42,408 bases of DNA from Pseudomonas defluvii (lineage in GTDB: Bacteria > Pseudomonadota > Gammaproteobacteria > Pseudomonadales > Pseudomonadaceae): positions 1 through 42,408 of the forward strand of contig NZ_MBPN01000040.1 in assembly GCF_001695625.1 (NCBI RefSeq), in the 5' to 3' direction. The position numbers were made by a program, and so were the translations under genes. Under the pieces are notes generated by a model. That model worked only from the letters and a program-made list of their open reading frames with translations, made no database searches and was not told the origin of the DNA. Of this stretch, positions 7,428 to 15,794 are shown one piece after another (the stretch's first letter is position 1; each line of letters begins with the position of its first letter).

Positions 7428-9203
7428 ATGAGCAAAATGAGAGCAATTGATGCAGCCGTTCTGGTGATGCGCCGCGAAGGTGTTGAAACCGCTTTTGGCA
7501 TCCCGGGCGCAGCGATCAACCCGCTGTACTCGGCGTTGAAAAAAGTCGGCGGTATCGATCACGTCCTCGCTCGCCACGTTGAAGGCGCCTCGCACATGGC
7601 CGAGGGCTACACCCGTACCAAGGCCGGCAACATCGGCGTGTGCATCGGCACCTCCGGCCCAGCCGGTACTGACATGGTCACCGGCCTGTACAGCGCCTCG
7701 GCAGACTCGATCCCGATCCTCTGCATCACCGGCCAGGCACCTCGCGCACGCCTGCACAAGGAAGACTTCCAGGCCGTCGACATCACCAACATCGTCAAGC
7801 CGGTGACCAAGTGGGCGACCACCGTTCTGGAACCCGGCCAAGTGCCTTACGCCTTCCAGAAAGCCTTCTATGAAATGCGTTCCGGTCGCCCAGGCCCGGT
7901 ACTGATCGACTTGCCGTTCGACGTGCAGATGGCCGAAATTGAATTCGACATCGAGGCCTACCAGCCACTGCCCGTGCACAAGCCTGCGGCCAACCGCGTG
8001 CAGATCGAGAAGGCCCTGGCCATGCTCGACAGCGCTGAGCGCCCACTGCTGGTCGCCGGTGGCGGCATCATCAACGCCGACGCCAGCGAGAAACTGGTCG
8101 AGTTCGCTGAACTGACCGGCATTCCCGTGATTCCAACCCTGATGGGCTGGGGCATCATCCCTGACGATCACCCACAGATGGTCGGCATGGTCGGTTTGCA
8201 GACCTCGCACCGCTACGGCAACGCCACCCTGCTGAAATCCGACATGGTGCTGGGTATCGGTAACCGCTGGGCCAACCGCCACACCGGTTCCGTGGACGTC
8301 TACACCGAAGGTCGTCGTTTCATCCACGTCGACATCGAGCCCACCCAGATCGGCCGCGTGTTCAACCCGGACCTGGGTATCGTCTCGGACGCGGGCGCCG
8401 CGCTGGACATGTTCCTGGAAGTGGCCCGCGAGTGGAAAGCCGCCGGCAAGCTCAAGTGCCGTGGCGAGTGGCTGAAAGACTGCCAACAGCGCAAAGCCAG
8501 CCTGCACCGCAAGACCCACTTCGACAACGTGCCGGTCAAGCCACAGCGCGTATACGAGGAAATGAACCAGGTGTTCGGCAAAGACACCTGCTACGTCAGC
8601 ACCATCGGTCTGTCGCAGATCGCCGGCGCCCAGTTCCTTCACGTCTACAAGCCACGTCACTGGATCAACTGTGGCCAGGCCGGCCCACTGGGCTGGACCA
8701 TTCCGGCCGCGCTGGGTGTGGTCAAGGCTGATCCGACCCGCAAGGTGGTCGCACTGTCCGGCGACTATGACTTCCAGTTCATGATCGAAGAACTGGCCGT
8801 CGGCGCGCAGTTCAATCTGCCTTACGTCCACGTGCTGGTGAACAACTCCTACCTGGGGCTGATCCGTCAGGCCCAACGTGGCTTCGAGATGGATTACTGT
8901 GTACAGCTGGCGTTCGAGAACCTCAACGCGCCGGAGCTCAACGGCTACGGTGTTGACCACGTTGCCGTGGTTCAAGGCTTGGGTTGCAAGGCGATCCGCG
9001 TCTTTGAGCCGGGCGAGATCGCGCCGGCCCTGCTCAAGGCCCAGAAGATGGCCGAAGAGTTCCGGGTACCGGTTGTGGTCGAGGTGATTCTCGAGCGTGT
9101 GACCAATATTTCCATGGGTACCGAAATCAACGCCGTCAACGAATTCGAAGACCTGGCGCTGGTCGGCAACGATGCACCGACTGCGATTTCGCTGCTCGAC
9201 TGA
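7428..9203 (+). CDS. gcl: Glyoxylate carboligase
   Basis: This 591-aa ThDP enzyme condenses two glyoxylate molecules to tartronate semialdehyde and CO2. It aligns along its length with E. coli Gcl: an N-terminal pyrimidine-binding domain ([27 protein letters not shown]), a central domain with [13 protein letters not shown], and a C-terminal ThDP domain with SGDYDF around residue 445 and [10 protein letters not shown]. Val51 replaces the Glu that nearly all ThDP enzymes use, the known peculiarity of Gcl. The frame is open upstream to 7239, but the ATG at 7428 follows GAGG (7415-7418) and gives the standard [10 protein letters not shown] start. It is the first gene of gcl-hyi-glxR-ttuD-pykF, used for glyoxylate, allantoin and, in derepressed P. 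putida, ethylene glycol. Confidence 0.97.
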   Translation: MSKMRAIDAAVLVMRREGVETAFGIPGAAINPLYSALKKVGGIDHVLARHVEGASHMAEGYTRTKAGNIGVCIGTSGPAGTDMVTGLYSASADSIPILCITGQAPRARLHKEDFQAVDITNIVKPVTKWATTVLEPGQVPYAFQKAFYEMRSGRPGPVLIDLPFDVQMAEIEFDIEAYQPLPVHKPAANRVQIEKALAMLDSAERPLLVAGGGIINADASEKLVEFAELTGIPVIPTLMGWGIIPDDHPQMVGMVGLQTSHRYGNATLLKSDMVLGIGNRWANRHTGSVDVYTEGRRFIHVDIEPTQIGRVFNPDLGIVSDAGAALDMFLEVAREWKAAGKLKCRGEWLKDCQQRKASLHRKTHFDNVPVKPQRVYEEMNQVFGKDTCYVSTIGLSQIAGAQFLHVYKPRHWINCGQAGPLGWTIPAALGVVKADPTRKVVALSGDYDFQFMIEELAVGAQFNLPYVHVLVNNSYLGLIRQAQRGFEMDYCVQLAFENLNAPELNGYGVDHVAVVQGLGCKAIRVFEPGEIAPALLKAQKMAEEFRVPVVVEVILERVTNISMGTEINAVNEFEDLALVGNDAPTAISLLD

Positions 9204-9213
9204 TCGCACAAGC

Positions 9214-9239
9214 GGCCCCTGCCCTCGCGGCAGCGGGCC
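9214..9239 (+). other. Stem-loop between gcl and hyi
   Basis: GGCCC-CTGCC (9214-9223) pairs with GGCAG-c-GGGCC (9229-9239) with one bulged base and a 5-nt loop, just before the hyi ribosome binding site. It lacks a T-run and the operon continues, so an mRNA processing or stabilising hairpin is more likely than a terminator. Confidence 0.4.
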
Positions 9240-9261
9240 CTTACTTTGCAAGGAGACAACC

Positions 9262-10044
9262 ATGCCACGTTTCGCCGCCAACCTATCCATGCTGTTCACC
9301 GAACAGGACTTCCTCGACCGCTTCAAAGCGGCCGCCGATGCCGGGTTCACCGGGGTCGAATACCTGTTCCCGTACGATTACAGCTCGGCTGAAATCAAGC
9401 AGCAACTGGACGCCAACGGCCTGACCCAGGTGCTGTTCAACCTGCCGGCCGGCGACTGGGCCAAGGGTGACCGCGGAATCGCCTGCGACCCGGGCCGTGT
9501 TGAAGAATTCCGTGCCGGTGTCGACCTGGCCATCGCTTACGCCAAGGTACTGGGCAACACCCAGGTCAACTGCCTGGCCGGCATTCGCCCACAAGGCCCG
9601 GATTGCGCCACGGTGAAGAAAACCTTCATCGACAACCTGAAGTACGCGGCCGACAAGCTCCAGGCCGAGGGCATCAAGCTGGTGATGGAGATGATCAACA
9701 CCCGCGACATCCCCGGCTTTTACCTGAACACCACCCAACAGGCGCTGGAAATCCAGGACGCCGTGGGCAGCAGCAACCTGTTCCTGCAGTACGACATCTA
9801 CCACATGCAGATCATGGAAGGTGACCTGGCGCGCACGATGGAAACCCACCTGTCGCGCATCAACCACATCCAGTTGGCCGACAACCCGGGCCGTCACGAA
9901 CCGGGTACCGGTGAAATCAACTACCGCTTCCTGTTCGAGCACCTGGACCGTATTGGCTACCAGGGCTGGGTCGGCGCTGAGTACAAGCCACTGACCACCA
10001 CTGAAGCAGGCCTGGTCTGGCTGAAGACCCACAACGCACTCTAA
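9262..10044 (+). CDS. hyi: Hydroxypyruvate isomerase
   Basis: This 260-aa xylose-isomerase-like TIM barrel interconverts hydroxypyruvate and tartronate semialdehyde. It starts MPRFAANLSMLF at the ATG at 9262, with AAGGAG (9250-9255) upstream; the longer open frame runs back into the end of gcl. The barrel-strand acidic residues expected for metal binding are visible in VMEMINTRDIPGFYL, LQYDIYHMQIMEGDL, HIQLADNPGRHEPGTGEI and WVGAEY. Length and order match E. coli Hyi and the P. putida operon. It lies 58 bp after gcl and 66 bp before glxR, probably co-transcribed. Confidence 0.95.
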   Translation: MPRFAANLSMLFTEQDFLDRFKAAADAGFTGVEYLFPYDYSSAEIKQQLDANGLTQVLFNLPAGDWAKGDRGIACDPGRVEEFRAGVDLAIAYAKVLGNTQVNCLAGIRPQGPDCATVKKTFIDNLKYAADKLQAEGIKLVMEMINTRDIPGFYLNTTQQALEIQDAVGSSNLFLQYDIYHMQIMEGDLARTMETHLSRINHIQLADNPGRHEPGTGEINYRFLFEHLDRIGYQGWVGAEYKPLTTTEAGLVWLKTHNAL

Positions 10045-10080
10045 CGCGCACTCACGCCCCAGGGGCGCTGCGCGCCGGCC

Positions 10081-10090
10081 GTATGCATAC
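10081..10090. promoter_or_regulatory. Palindrome GTATGCATAC before glxR
   Basis: This perfect 10-bp palindrome lies 20 bp upstream of the glxR start codon. Its right flank (ATACAACTACAAGAGG) resembles the right flank of gcl operator 2 (ATACAATTACAAAACC). It may be a weaker third site of the same regulator. The evidence is similarity only. Confidence 0.35.
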
Positions 10091-10110
10091 AACTACAAGA
10101 GGCATTTCTC

Positions 10111-11004
10111 ATGGCTAAAATCGGATTTATCGGCACAGGTATCATGGGCCGCCCAATGGCTCAGAACCTTCAGAAAGCGGGCCACAGCCTGTTCGTCTCC
10201 ACCCACCACGACGCGGCCCCGGCTGAACTGCTCGCCGCTGGCGCCGTCGCCCTGGCCAACCCGAAAGAAGTGGCTCAGGAAGCTGAATTCATCATCGTCA
10301 TGGTGCCGGACACCCCGCAGGTCGAAGCCGTCCTGTTCGGCGAAAACGGCGTAGCTCAGGGTGTTGGCCCGAACAAAGTCGTCATCGACATGAGCTCGAT
10401 CTCGCCGACCGCAACCAAAGTCTTCGCAGAAAAAATCAAGGCCACCGGCGCCACCTACCTCGACGCACCGGTCTCCGGCGGCGAAGTCGGTGCCAAAGCC
10501 GCGACCCTGAGCATCATGGTCGGCGGTTGCCCGAATGCCTTCGAGCGCGCTCTGCCACTGTTCCAGGCCATGGGCAAGAACATCACCCGCGTCGGCGGCA
10601 ACGGTGACGGCCAGACCGCCAAGGTTGCCAACCAGATCATCGTCGCCCTGAACATCCAGGCCGTTGCCGAAGCGCTGCTGTTCGCCGCCAAGAACGGCGC
10701 AGACCCTGCCAAGGTGCGTGAAGCGCTGATGGGCGGTTTTGCTTCCTCGAAGATCCTCGAAGTGCATGGCGAGCGCATGATCAAGGGCACCTTCGATCCA
10801 GGCTTCCGCATCAGCCTGCACCAGAAAGACCTGAACCTGGCCCTGCAAGGCGCCAAAGAGCTGTCGATCAACCTGCCCAACACTGCCAACGCCCAACAGG
10901 TGTTCAGCACCTGTGCCGCCATCGGTGGTGCAAACTGGGACCATTCGGCACTGATCAAAGGCCTGGAGCACATGGCCAACTTCTCGATCCGTGGCGACAA
11001 GTAA
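10111..11004 (+). CDS. glxR: 2-hydroxy-3-oxopropionate (tartronate semialdehyde) reductase
   Basis: This 297-aa beta-hydroxyacid dehydrogenase reduces tartronate semialdehyde to D-glycerate with NAD(P)H. The N-terminal Rossmann motif GFIGTGIMGRPMAQNL starts at residue 5. The substrate-binding DAPVSGGEVGAKAATLSIMVGG follows, and the catalytic Lys lies at about residue 171 in GQTAKVANQ. The length is standard for GarR/GlxR enzymes. AAGAGG lies 9 bases before the ATG. It is the third gene of the gcl operon and takes the product of Gcl directly. Confidence 0.95.
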   Translation: MAKIGFIGTGIMGRPMAQNLQKAGHSLFVSTHHDAAPAELLAAGAVALANPKEVAQEAEFIIVMVPDTPQVEAVLFGENGVAQGVGPNKVVIDMSSISPTATKVFAEKIKATGATYLDAPVSGGEVGAKAATLSIMVGGCPNAFERALPLFQAMGKNITRVGGNGDGQTAKVANQIIVALNIQAVAEALLFAAKNGADPAKVREALMGGFASSKILEVHGERMIKGTFDPGFRISLHQKDLNLALQGAKELSINLPNTANAQQVFSTCAAIGGANWDHSALIKGLEHMANFSIRGDK

Positions 11005-11147
11005 GACCTGCTCTACCGTGAGATGAGGTGTCGTCACTACGGCCCTCACCGCCGCCAAGGCCGCCCTACCTGCGCCGGCCCTGGCGGCGATTGCAGACGA
11101 CACCGCCCTCTCAGACAGACACAGAACAACACGATTGGGAGCCTGCC

Positions 11148-12428
11148 ATGTCGGTCGATCCGCAACACTTTCTGCGCGAACTGTTCGCCACGGCCATCGA
11201 AGCCGCCCACCCGCGCCATGTCCTTGAGCCCCACCTGCCCAGCGATCGCAGCGGTCGCGTCATCGTCATCGGCGCTGGCAAAGCCGCAGCCGCCATGGCC
11301 GAAGTGGTCGAAAAAAACTGGCAAGGCGACGTCTCAGGCCTGGTCGTCACCCGTTACGGCCATGGCGCCAATTGCTCGAAAATCGAAGTAGTCGAAGCCG
11401 CCCACCCGGTACCCGATGCCGCCGGCCTGGCAGTGGCCAAGCGTGTGCTGGCGATGGTCAGTGACCTGAGTGCCGACGACCGGGTGATATTCCTCCTGTC
11501 TGGCGGTGGTTCGGCCCTGCTCGCACTGCCAGCAGACGGCCTGACCCTGGCCGACAAGCAACAGATCAACAAGGCCCTGCTCAAATCCGGCGCCACCATT
11601 GGCGAGATGAACTGCGTGCGCAAGCACCTCTCGGCGATCAAGGGTGGCCGCCTGGCCAAGGCCTGCTGGCCGGCCACGGTGTACACCTATGCGATTTCCG
11701 ATGTACCGGGCGATCTGGCCACGGTCATCGCCTCCGGCCCCACCGTGGCCGACCCCAGCACCTCGGCAGAAGCGCTGGCGATTCTCAAACGCTACAACAT
11801 CCAGGCACCGGCCGCGGTCATCGACTGGCTGAACAACCCCGCCTCGGAAACCGTCAAAGCCGGTGACCCCGCCTTGGCCCGCAGCCACTTCCAGTTGATC
11901 GCGCGCCCCCAGCAGTCGCTGGAAGCGGCCGCGGTCAAAGCCCGCCAGGCCGGTTTCAACCCACTGATCCTAGGCGACCTTGAAGGCGAGTCGCGGGAAG
12001 TGGCCAAGGTTCACGCCGGTATCGCCCGGCAGATCGTCCAGCATGGTCAGCCATTGCCGGCACCGTGCGTGATCCTCTCTGGCGGTGAAACCACCGTGAC
12101 CGTGCGCGGCAATGGCCGTGGCGGGCGCAATGCCGAATTCCTCCTGAGCCTGACCGAAAGCCTGAAGGGCTTGCCTGGCGTCTACGCCTTGGCGGGCGAC
12201 ACCGACGGCATCGACGGCTCGGAAGACAACGCCGGGGCCTTCATGACCCCCGACAGCTATGCCCGCGCCGAAGCCCTGGGCCTGTCGGCTGCCGACGAGC
12301 TGGACAACAACAACGGCTACGGCTACTTCGCAGCGCTCGATGCCTTGATCGTTACCGAACCGACCCGGACCAACGTCAACGACTTCCGCGCCATCCTGAT
12401 TCTTGAGACTGCCCAACATGACACCTGA
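11148..12428 (+). CDS. ttuD: Glycerate kinase / hydroxypyruvate reductase family (MOFRL)
   Basis: This 426-aa protein has an N-terminal DUF4147/glycerate-kinase domain (VIVIGAGKAAAAMAEV near residues 35-50, LLSGGGSALLALPADGLTL, NCVRKHLSAIKGGRLA) and a C-terminal MOFRL domain (ILSGGETTVTVRGNGRGGRNAEF, AGDTDGIDGSEDNAGAF). Family members were first described as hydroxypyruvate reductase (TtuD) and many are glycerate 2-kinases. Either activity fits the step from glycerate towards 2-phosphoglycerate. The ATG at 11148 has TTGGGAG 7 bases upstream; the longer open frame to 11028 is not conserved-looking. Its end overlaps pykF by 11 bp. Confidence 0.93.
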   Translation: MSVDPQHFLRELFATAIEAAHPRHVLEPHLPSDRSGRVIVIGAGKAAAAMAEVVEKNWQGDVSGLVVTRYGHGANCSKIEVVEAAHPVPDAAGLAVAKRVLAMVSDLSADDRVIFLLSGGGSALLALPADGLTLADKQQINKALLKSGATIGEMNCVRKHLSAIKGGRLAKACWPATVYTYAISDVPGDLATVIASGPTVADPSTSAEALAILKRYNIQAPAAVIDWLNNPASETVKAGDPALARSHFQLIARPQQSLEAAAVKARQAGFNPLILGDLEGESREVAKVHAGIARQIVQHGQPLPAPCVILSGGETTVTVRGNGRGGRNAEFLLSLTESLKGLPGVYALAGDTDGIDGSEDNAGAFMTPDSYARAEALGLSAADELDNNNGYGYFAALDALIVTEPTRTNVNDFRAILILETAQHDT

Positions 12429-13833
12429 CAAAAAAGTCAAAATCCTCGCCACCCTCGGCCCTGCGACCAATGGCATCGACGACATTCGTCAACTGGTCGA
12501 GGCCGGGGTGAATATCTTCCGTCTCAACTTCAGCCACGGTGAACATGCCGACCACGCCCAACGCTACCAGTGGATCCGCGAAGTCGAGCAACAACTGAAC
12601 TACCCGCTGGGCATCCTCATGGACCTGCAGGGCCCCAAACTGCGCGTTGGCCGCTTTGCCGAAGGCAAGGTCCAGCTGCAACGCGGCCAGGCCCTGCGCC
12701 TGGATCTGGACCCAACCCCGGGCGATCAACGCCGGGTCAACCTTCCACACCCGGAAATCATCGCCGCGCTGGAGCCGGGCATGGACCTGCTGGTCGACGA
12801 CGGCAGATTGCGTCTGCAAGTGACCGCCAAGCACGCCGACGCCATCGAAACCCAAGTGCTCAACGGTGGCGAGTTGTCCGACCGTAAAGGCGTCAACGTG
12901 CCACAGGCCGTGCTGGACCTGAGCCCGCTGACCGCCAAAGACCGCCGCGACCTGGCCTTCGGCCTCGACCTGGGTGTGGACTGGGTGGCCCTGTCGTTCG
13001 TACAGCGTCCCGAGGACATCCGCGAAGCCCGCGAACTGATCGGCGACCGCGCCTACCTGATGGCCAAGATCGAAAAGCCCTCGGCAGTCACCCAACTGCA
13101 GGCCATCGCCGAACTGAGTGACGCGATCATGGTTGCCCGGGGAGACCTGGGTGTAGAAGTGCCCGCCGAAAGCGTGCCGCACATCCAGAAACGCATCATC
13201 GGCACCTGCCGACAACTGGGCAAACCCGTGGTTGTGGCCACGCAGATGCTCGAGTCGATGCGCTTCTCTCCGGCACCGACCCGTGCAGAAGTCACCGACG
13301 TTGCCAATGCGGTAGCCGAAGGCGCCGATGCGGTGATGCTCTCCGCCGAGACCGCATCGGGCGACTACCCACTCGAAGCCGTGCAGATGATGAGCAAGAT
13401 CATCCGCCAGGTGGAAAGCGGCCCGGACTACCAGGCCCAGCTTGATGTTGGCCGGCCCCAGGCCGAGGCGACCGTGTCCGACGCCATCAGCTGCGCAATC
13501 CGGCGCATCAGCAGCATCCTGCCGATTGCCGTCCTGGTGAACTACAGCGAGTCGGGCAACTCGACCCTGCGCACGGCCCGCGAACGGCCACGCTCACCGA
13601 TCCTCAACCTGACCCCGAACCTGAACACCGCACGCCGCCTGACCGTTGCCTGGGGCGTGCATTCGGTGGTCAACGACCGCTTGCGCCAGGTTGACGAAGT
13701 CTGCTCCACCGCATTGGAAATCGCCCAGGCGCAGGGTATGGCCGAGCGTGGCGACACCCTGTTGATTACCGCCGGTGTGCCTTTCGGCAAGCCAGGATCA
13801 ACTAACTCACTGCGGATCGAAACACTGATCTGA
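12418..13833 (+). CDS. pykF: Pyruvate kinase
   Basis: This 471-aa enzyme converts phosphoenolpyruvate and ADP to pyruvate and ATP. It opens KVKILATLGPATN, followed by IFRLNFSHGEH and MDLQGPKLRVG. The active-site signature AYLMAKIEKPSAV precedes MVARGDLGVE and VVVATQMLESM. The C-terminal regulatory domain holds VNYSESGNSTLRTARERP. The ATG at 12418 overlaps the ttuD stop by 11 bp, so translation is probably coupled. With TtuD it links glyoxylate-derived glycerate to pyruvate. Placement of a pykF-type enzyme at the end of the gcl operon is known from P. putida. Confidence 0.96.
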   Translation: MTPDKKVKILATLGPATNGIDDIRQLVEAGVNIFRLNFSHGEHADHAQRYQWIREVEQQLNYPLGILMDLQGPKLRVGRFAEGKVQLQRGQALRLDLDPTPGDQRRVNLPHPEIIAALEPGMDLLVDDGRLRLQVTAKHADAIETQVLNGGELSDRKGVNVPQAVLDLSPLTAKDRRDLAFGLDLGVDWVALSFVQRPEDIREARELIGDRAYLMAKIEKPSAVTQLQAIAELSDAIMVARGDLGVEVPAESVPHIQKRIIGTCRQLGKPVVVATQMLESMRFSPAPTRAEVTDVANAVAEGADAVMLSAETASGDYPLEAVQMMSKIIRQVESGPDYQAQLDVGRPQAEATVSDAISCAIRRISSILPIAVLVNYSESGNSTLRTARERPRSPILNLTPNLNTARRLTVAWGVHSVVNDRLRQVDEVCSTALEIAQAQGMAERGDTLLITAGVPFGKPGSTNSLRIETLI

Positions 13834-13840
13834 CAACAAA

Positions 13841-13890
13841 TCGCAGGCAAGCCAGCGCCTACCTGTGTGTTGGCGCTGGCTTGCCTGCGA
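13841..13890. repeat. REP-type palindrome, probably acting as terminator after pykF
   Basis: A perfect 19-bp inverted repeat (13841-13859 with 13872-13890) surrounds a 12-nt loop, 7 bp after the pykF stop. The arm contains GGCTTGCCTGCGA, the same core found in the REP array at 16.8-17.1 kb, so this is a Pseudomonas REP element. It likely protects or ends the gcl operon transcript. Confidence 0.75.
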
Positions 13891-13944
13891 GGCTTGTCTG
13901 CGATAGAGCAACCCCAAAATACGTTTCACCCCAGACCGACTGCC

Positions 13945-14832
13945 ATGTACACCAAGAATTTCGTGAACCCGTGCCCCGACTGGGCCACGGCCTTGCTCAA
14001 CGGCTTCAGCCAGGTACTGCTGCAGCGCAATCCGCTGTGCGGCCTGTTCTGCCTGCTGGCCATCCTGCTGACGGCCCCCGACCTGATCGGCGGCGCCTTG
14101 CTGGGAGCGCTGGCCGGGCTGCTCACTGCCCAGCGCCGTGGCTACACCCGCAGCGACCGCCAAGCGGGCCTGTACAGCTACAACGGCGTCCTGATTGGCC
14201 TACTGCTCAGCCACGCGTTGCCCTGGACGGCAATCCTGCCGCCGCTGATCATTGCCGCAGGCGGCATGAGCAGCATACTCGTCCACCAGTGGCTCAAGCG
14301 CGCGGGCCCCAACAGCTGGCTGCCGGCCTATACCGCACCGTTCGTACTGCTCGGCTGGGCGACACTGGCGCTTAGCGAGCCGGCCGTGAGCAACACAGCG
14401 GTCGATAGCAACCCGTTGTTCGCCCTCGCCCGTGGCATGGGCCAGATCTTCCTGCTCGACCAGCCTCTGGCCGGCCTGCTGATTGCCCTCGGCCTGCTGA
14501 TCGCCAACCGTTACGCCGCAGCCTGGGCCCTGCTCGGCTCAGCCCTCGGCGGCAGCGTGGCAATGCTTGCTGGTGGTGAACCCCATGCGGCCTTCAATGG
14601 CCTCTATGGCTTCAACGCCGCACTCGCCGCGCTCGCCTTCAGCCAAACCCGAAGCCAGCCCTGGCGCCCACTGCTGGCCATTGCCCTGGCGATTCTGCTG
14701 CAACCGGGCTTCACCCACCTCGCTATACCGGGCCTGACTGCACCCTTCGTGCTGGCGTGCTGGCTGCTGCATATCGGTATTCGTGCAGTGCGCCAGCCGC
14801 TTACCCACGGCTCACGTCGCTTGCACAGCTAA
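13945..14832 (+). CDS. Urea transporter (UT family)
   Basis: This 295-aa membrane protein has about ten hydrophobic spans. It carries two UT-family repeats: an N-terminal half with GFSQVLLQRNPLCGLFCLLAILL and YSYNGVLIGLLL, and a C-terminal half with GMGQIFLLDQPLAGLLIALGLLIAN and FNGLYGFNAALAALAF. The duplicated LxxPxxG and YNGxLxG-like motifs mark a channel-type urea transporter of the inner membrane. The ATG at 13945 is chosen because the longer frame runs into the REP palindrome. The ribosome binding site is poor. Proximity to purine and allantoin-type functions makes urea a sensible substrate. Confidence 0.88.
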   Translation: MYTKNFVNPCPDWATALLNGFSQVLLQRNPLCGLFCLLAILLTAPDLIGGALLGALAGLLTAQRRGYTRSDRQAGLYSYNGVLIGLLLSHALPWTAILPPLIIAAGGMSSILVHQWLKRAGPNSWLPAYTAPFVLLGWATLALSEPAVSNTAVDSNPLFALARGMGQIFLLDQPLAGLLIALGLLIANRYAAAWALLGSALGGSVAMLAGGEPHAAFNGLYGFNAALAALAFSQTRSQPWRPLLAIALAILLQPGFTHLAIPGLTAPFVLACWLLHIGIRAVRQPLTHGSRRLHS

Positions 14833-14843
14833 GACCCAACCCC

Positions 14844-14878
14844 TAGGCTCTGCTCCGTTAATTACCGGAACGAGCCTA
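14844..14878 (+). promoter_or_regulatory. Hairpin covering the ion-channel start codon region
   Basis: TAGGCTC (14844-14850) pairs with GAGCCTA (14872-14878), and inside it TCCG (14854-14857) pairs with CGGA (14866-14869). The right arm contains the first base of the ATG at 14878 and the only Shine-Dalgarno-like GGAA. It could limit translation, or could simply be the terminator of the urea transporter gene. Confidence 0.45.
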
Positions 14879-15702
14879 TGGACACCCCTGTGAGCTGGCG
14901 AGAGCGGCTCTATATCATTGTTTTCCAAACCGACACCCGCGCGGGCCGGCGCTTCGACAGCATCCTGCTGCTGATCGTCCTCGCCAGCCTGGTCACCGTG
15001 GTACTGGACAGCATCGACGAGATACACCGCGACTACGTTGGGCTGCTGACGACGCTCGAGTGGGGCTTCACCGCGATTTTCCTGGTCGAATACATTCTGC
15101 GCCTGTACTGCTCGCCCAAACCGCTGCGCTATGCCTTCAGCTTCTACGGCCTGGTAGACCTGCTGGCGATCGTGCCTGGCATCATTGCCCTGTACTACAG
15201 CGATGCGCAGTACCTGTTGATTGTCCGGGTGATCCGAATGCTGCGGATTTTCCGGGTGCTCAAACTGATGCCCTATCTCAAGCAGGCCAACTACCTGCTC
15301 GCGGCCCTGCAAGGCAGCCGCCAGAAGATCATCGTGTTCCTGCTCAGCGTGTCGACCCTGGTAACGGTGTTCGGCACCCTGATGTACGTGATTGAAGGGC
15401 CGGACCGTGGCTTTACCAGCATCCCGAAAGGCATCTACTGGGCCATCGTCACACTGACCACCGTCGGCTACGGCGATATCGTGCCGAAGACCCCTTTAGG
15501 GCAGATGCTCTCATCACTGGTGATGATTGCCGGTTACTCGATCATTGCCGTGCCCACCGGCATCTTCACTGCCGAGCTGGCCAACGCCATGCGCGGTGAA
15601 AAGCTGCAGCACCCCTGCCCGGTATGCCGCAAGGACAGCCATGAAAACAGCGCCGCATTCTGCTCACGCTGTGGCAACGCGCTGTTCAAGAAAAGCGAAT
15701 AA
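14878..15702 (+). CDS. Voltage-gated-type ion transporter with C-terminal zinc ribbon
   Basis: This 274-aa protein has the six-helix Kv-channel layout. S1 lies near residues 22-42, S4 carries regular arginines (IVRVIRMLRIFRVLKLM), and the pore helix leads to the K+ selectivity filter TVGYGD at 195-200, followed by S6. After S6 a short tail has CPVC (247-250) and CSRC (262-265), a four-Cys zinc-ribbon pattern that is unusual on a channel. The inferred role is potassium conductance across the inner membrane. The gene follows the urea transporter by 45 bp, through a hairpin that overlaps the start codon. Confidence 0.9.
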   Translation: MDTPVSWRERLYIIVFQTDTRAGRRFDSILLLIVLASLVTVVLDSIDEIHRDYVGLLTTLEWGFTAIFLVEYILRLYCSPKPLRYAFSFYGLVDLLAIVPGIIALYYSDAQYLLIVRVIRMLRIFRVLKLMPYLKQANYLLAALQGSRQKIIVFLLSVSTLVTVFGTLMYVIEGPDRGFTSIPKGIYWAIVTLTTVGYGDIVPKTPLGQMLSSLVMIAGYSIIAVPTGIFTAELANAMRGEKLQHPCPVCRKDSHENSAAFCSRCGNALFKKSE

Positions 15703-15721
15703 ACAAATCACTTTTTAATCT

Positions 15722-15750
15722 TTTATCGACTAAGGGCGAACCGCTATAGT
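15722..15750 (+). promoter_or_regulatory. Candidate sigma-70 promoter of the sulfate-binding protein gene
   Basis: TATAGT (15745-15750) is a good -10 hexamer. The -35 candidate TTTATC (15722-15727), 17 bp upstream, is poor. An AT-rich stretch lies just before it. The predicted leader is about 40 nt. Confidence 0.4.
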
Positions 15751-15794
15751 CGCGGGCATAATGCCGCTAACCCCACTAGAACAAGGAATGCGCA

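Noticed and set aside
7167..9350. A 727-aa open frame on the minus strand opposite gcl
   Set aside because: It mirrors gcl, has no ribosome binding site or recognisable domain, and results from the high third-position GC of the sense gene.
12418..12428. Possible frameshift at the ttuD-pykF junction
   Set aside because: Both proteins are full length with normal ends; the 11-bp overlap is ordinary operon coupling.
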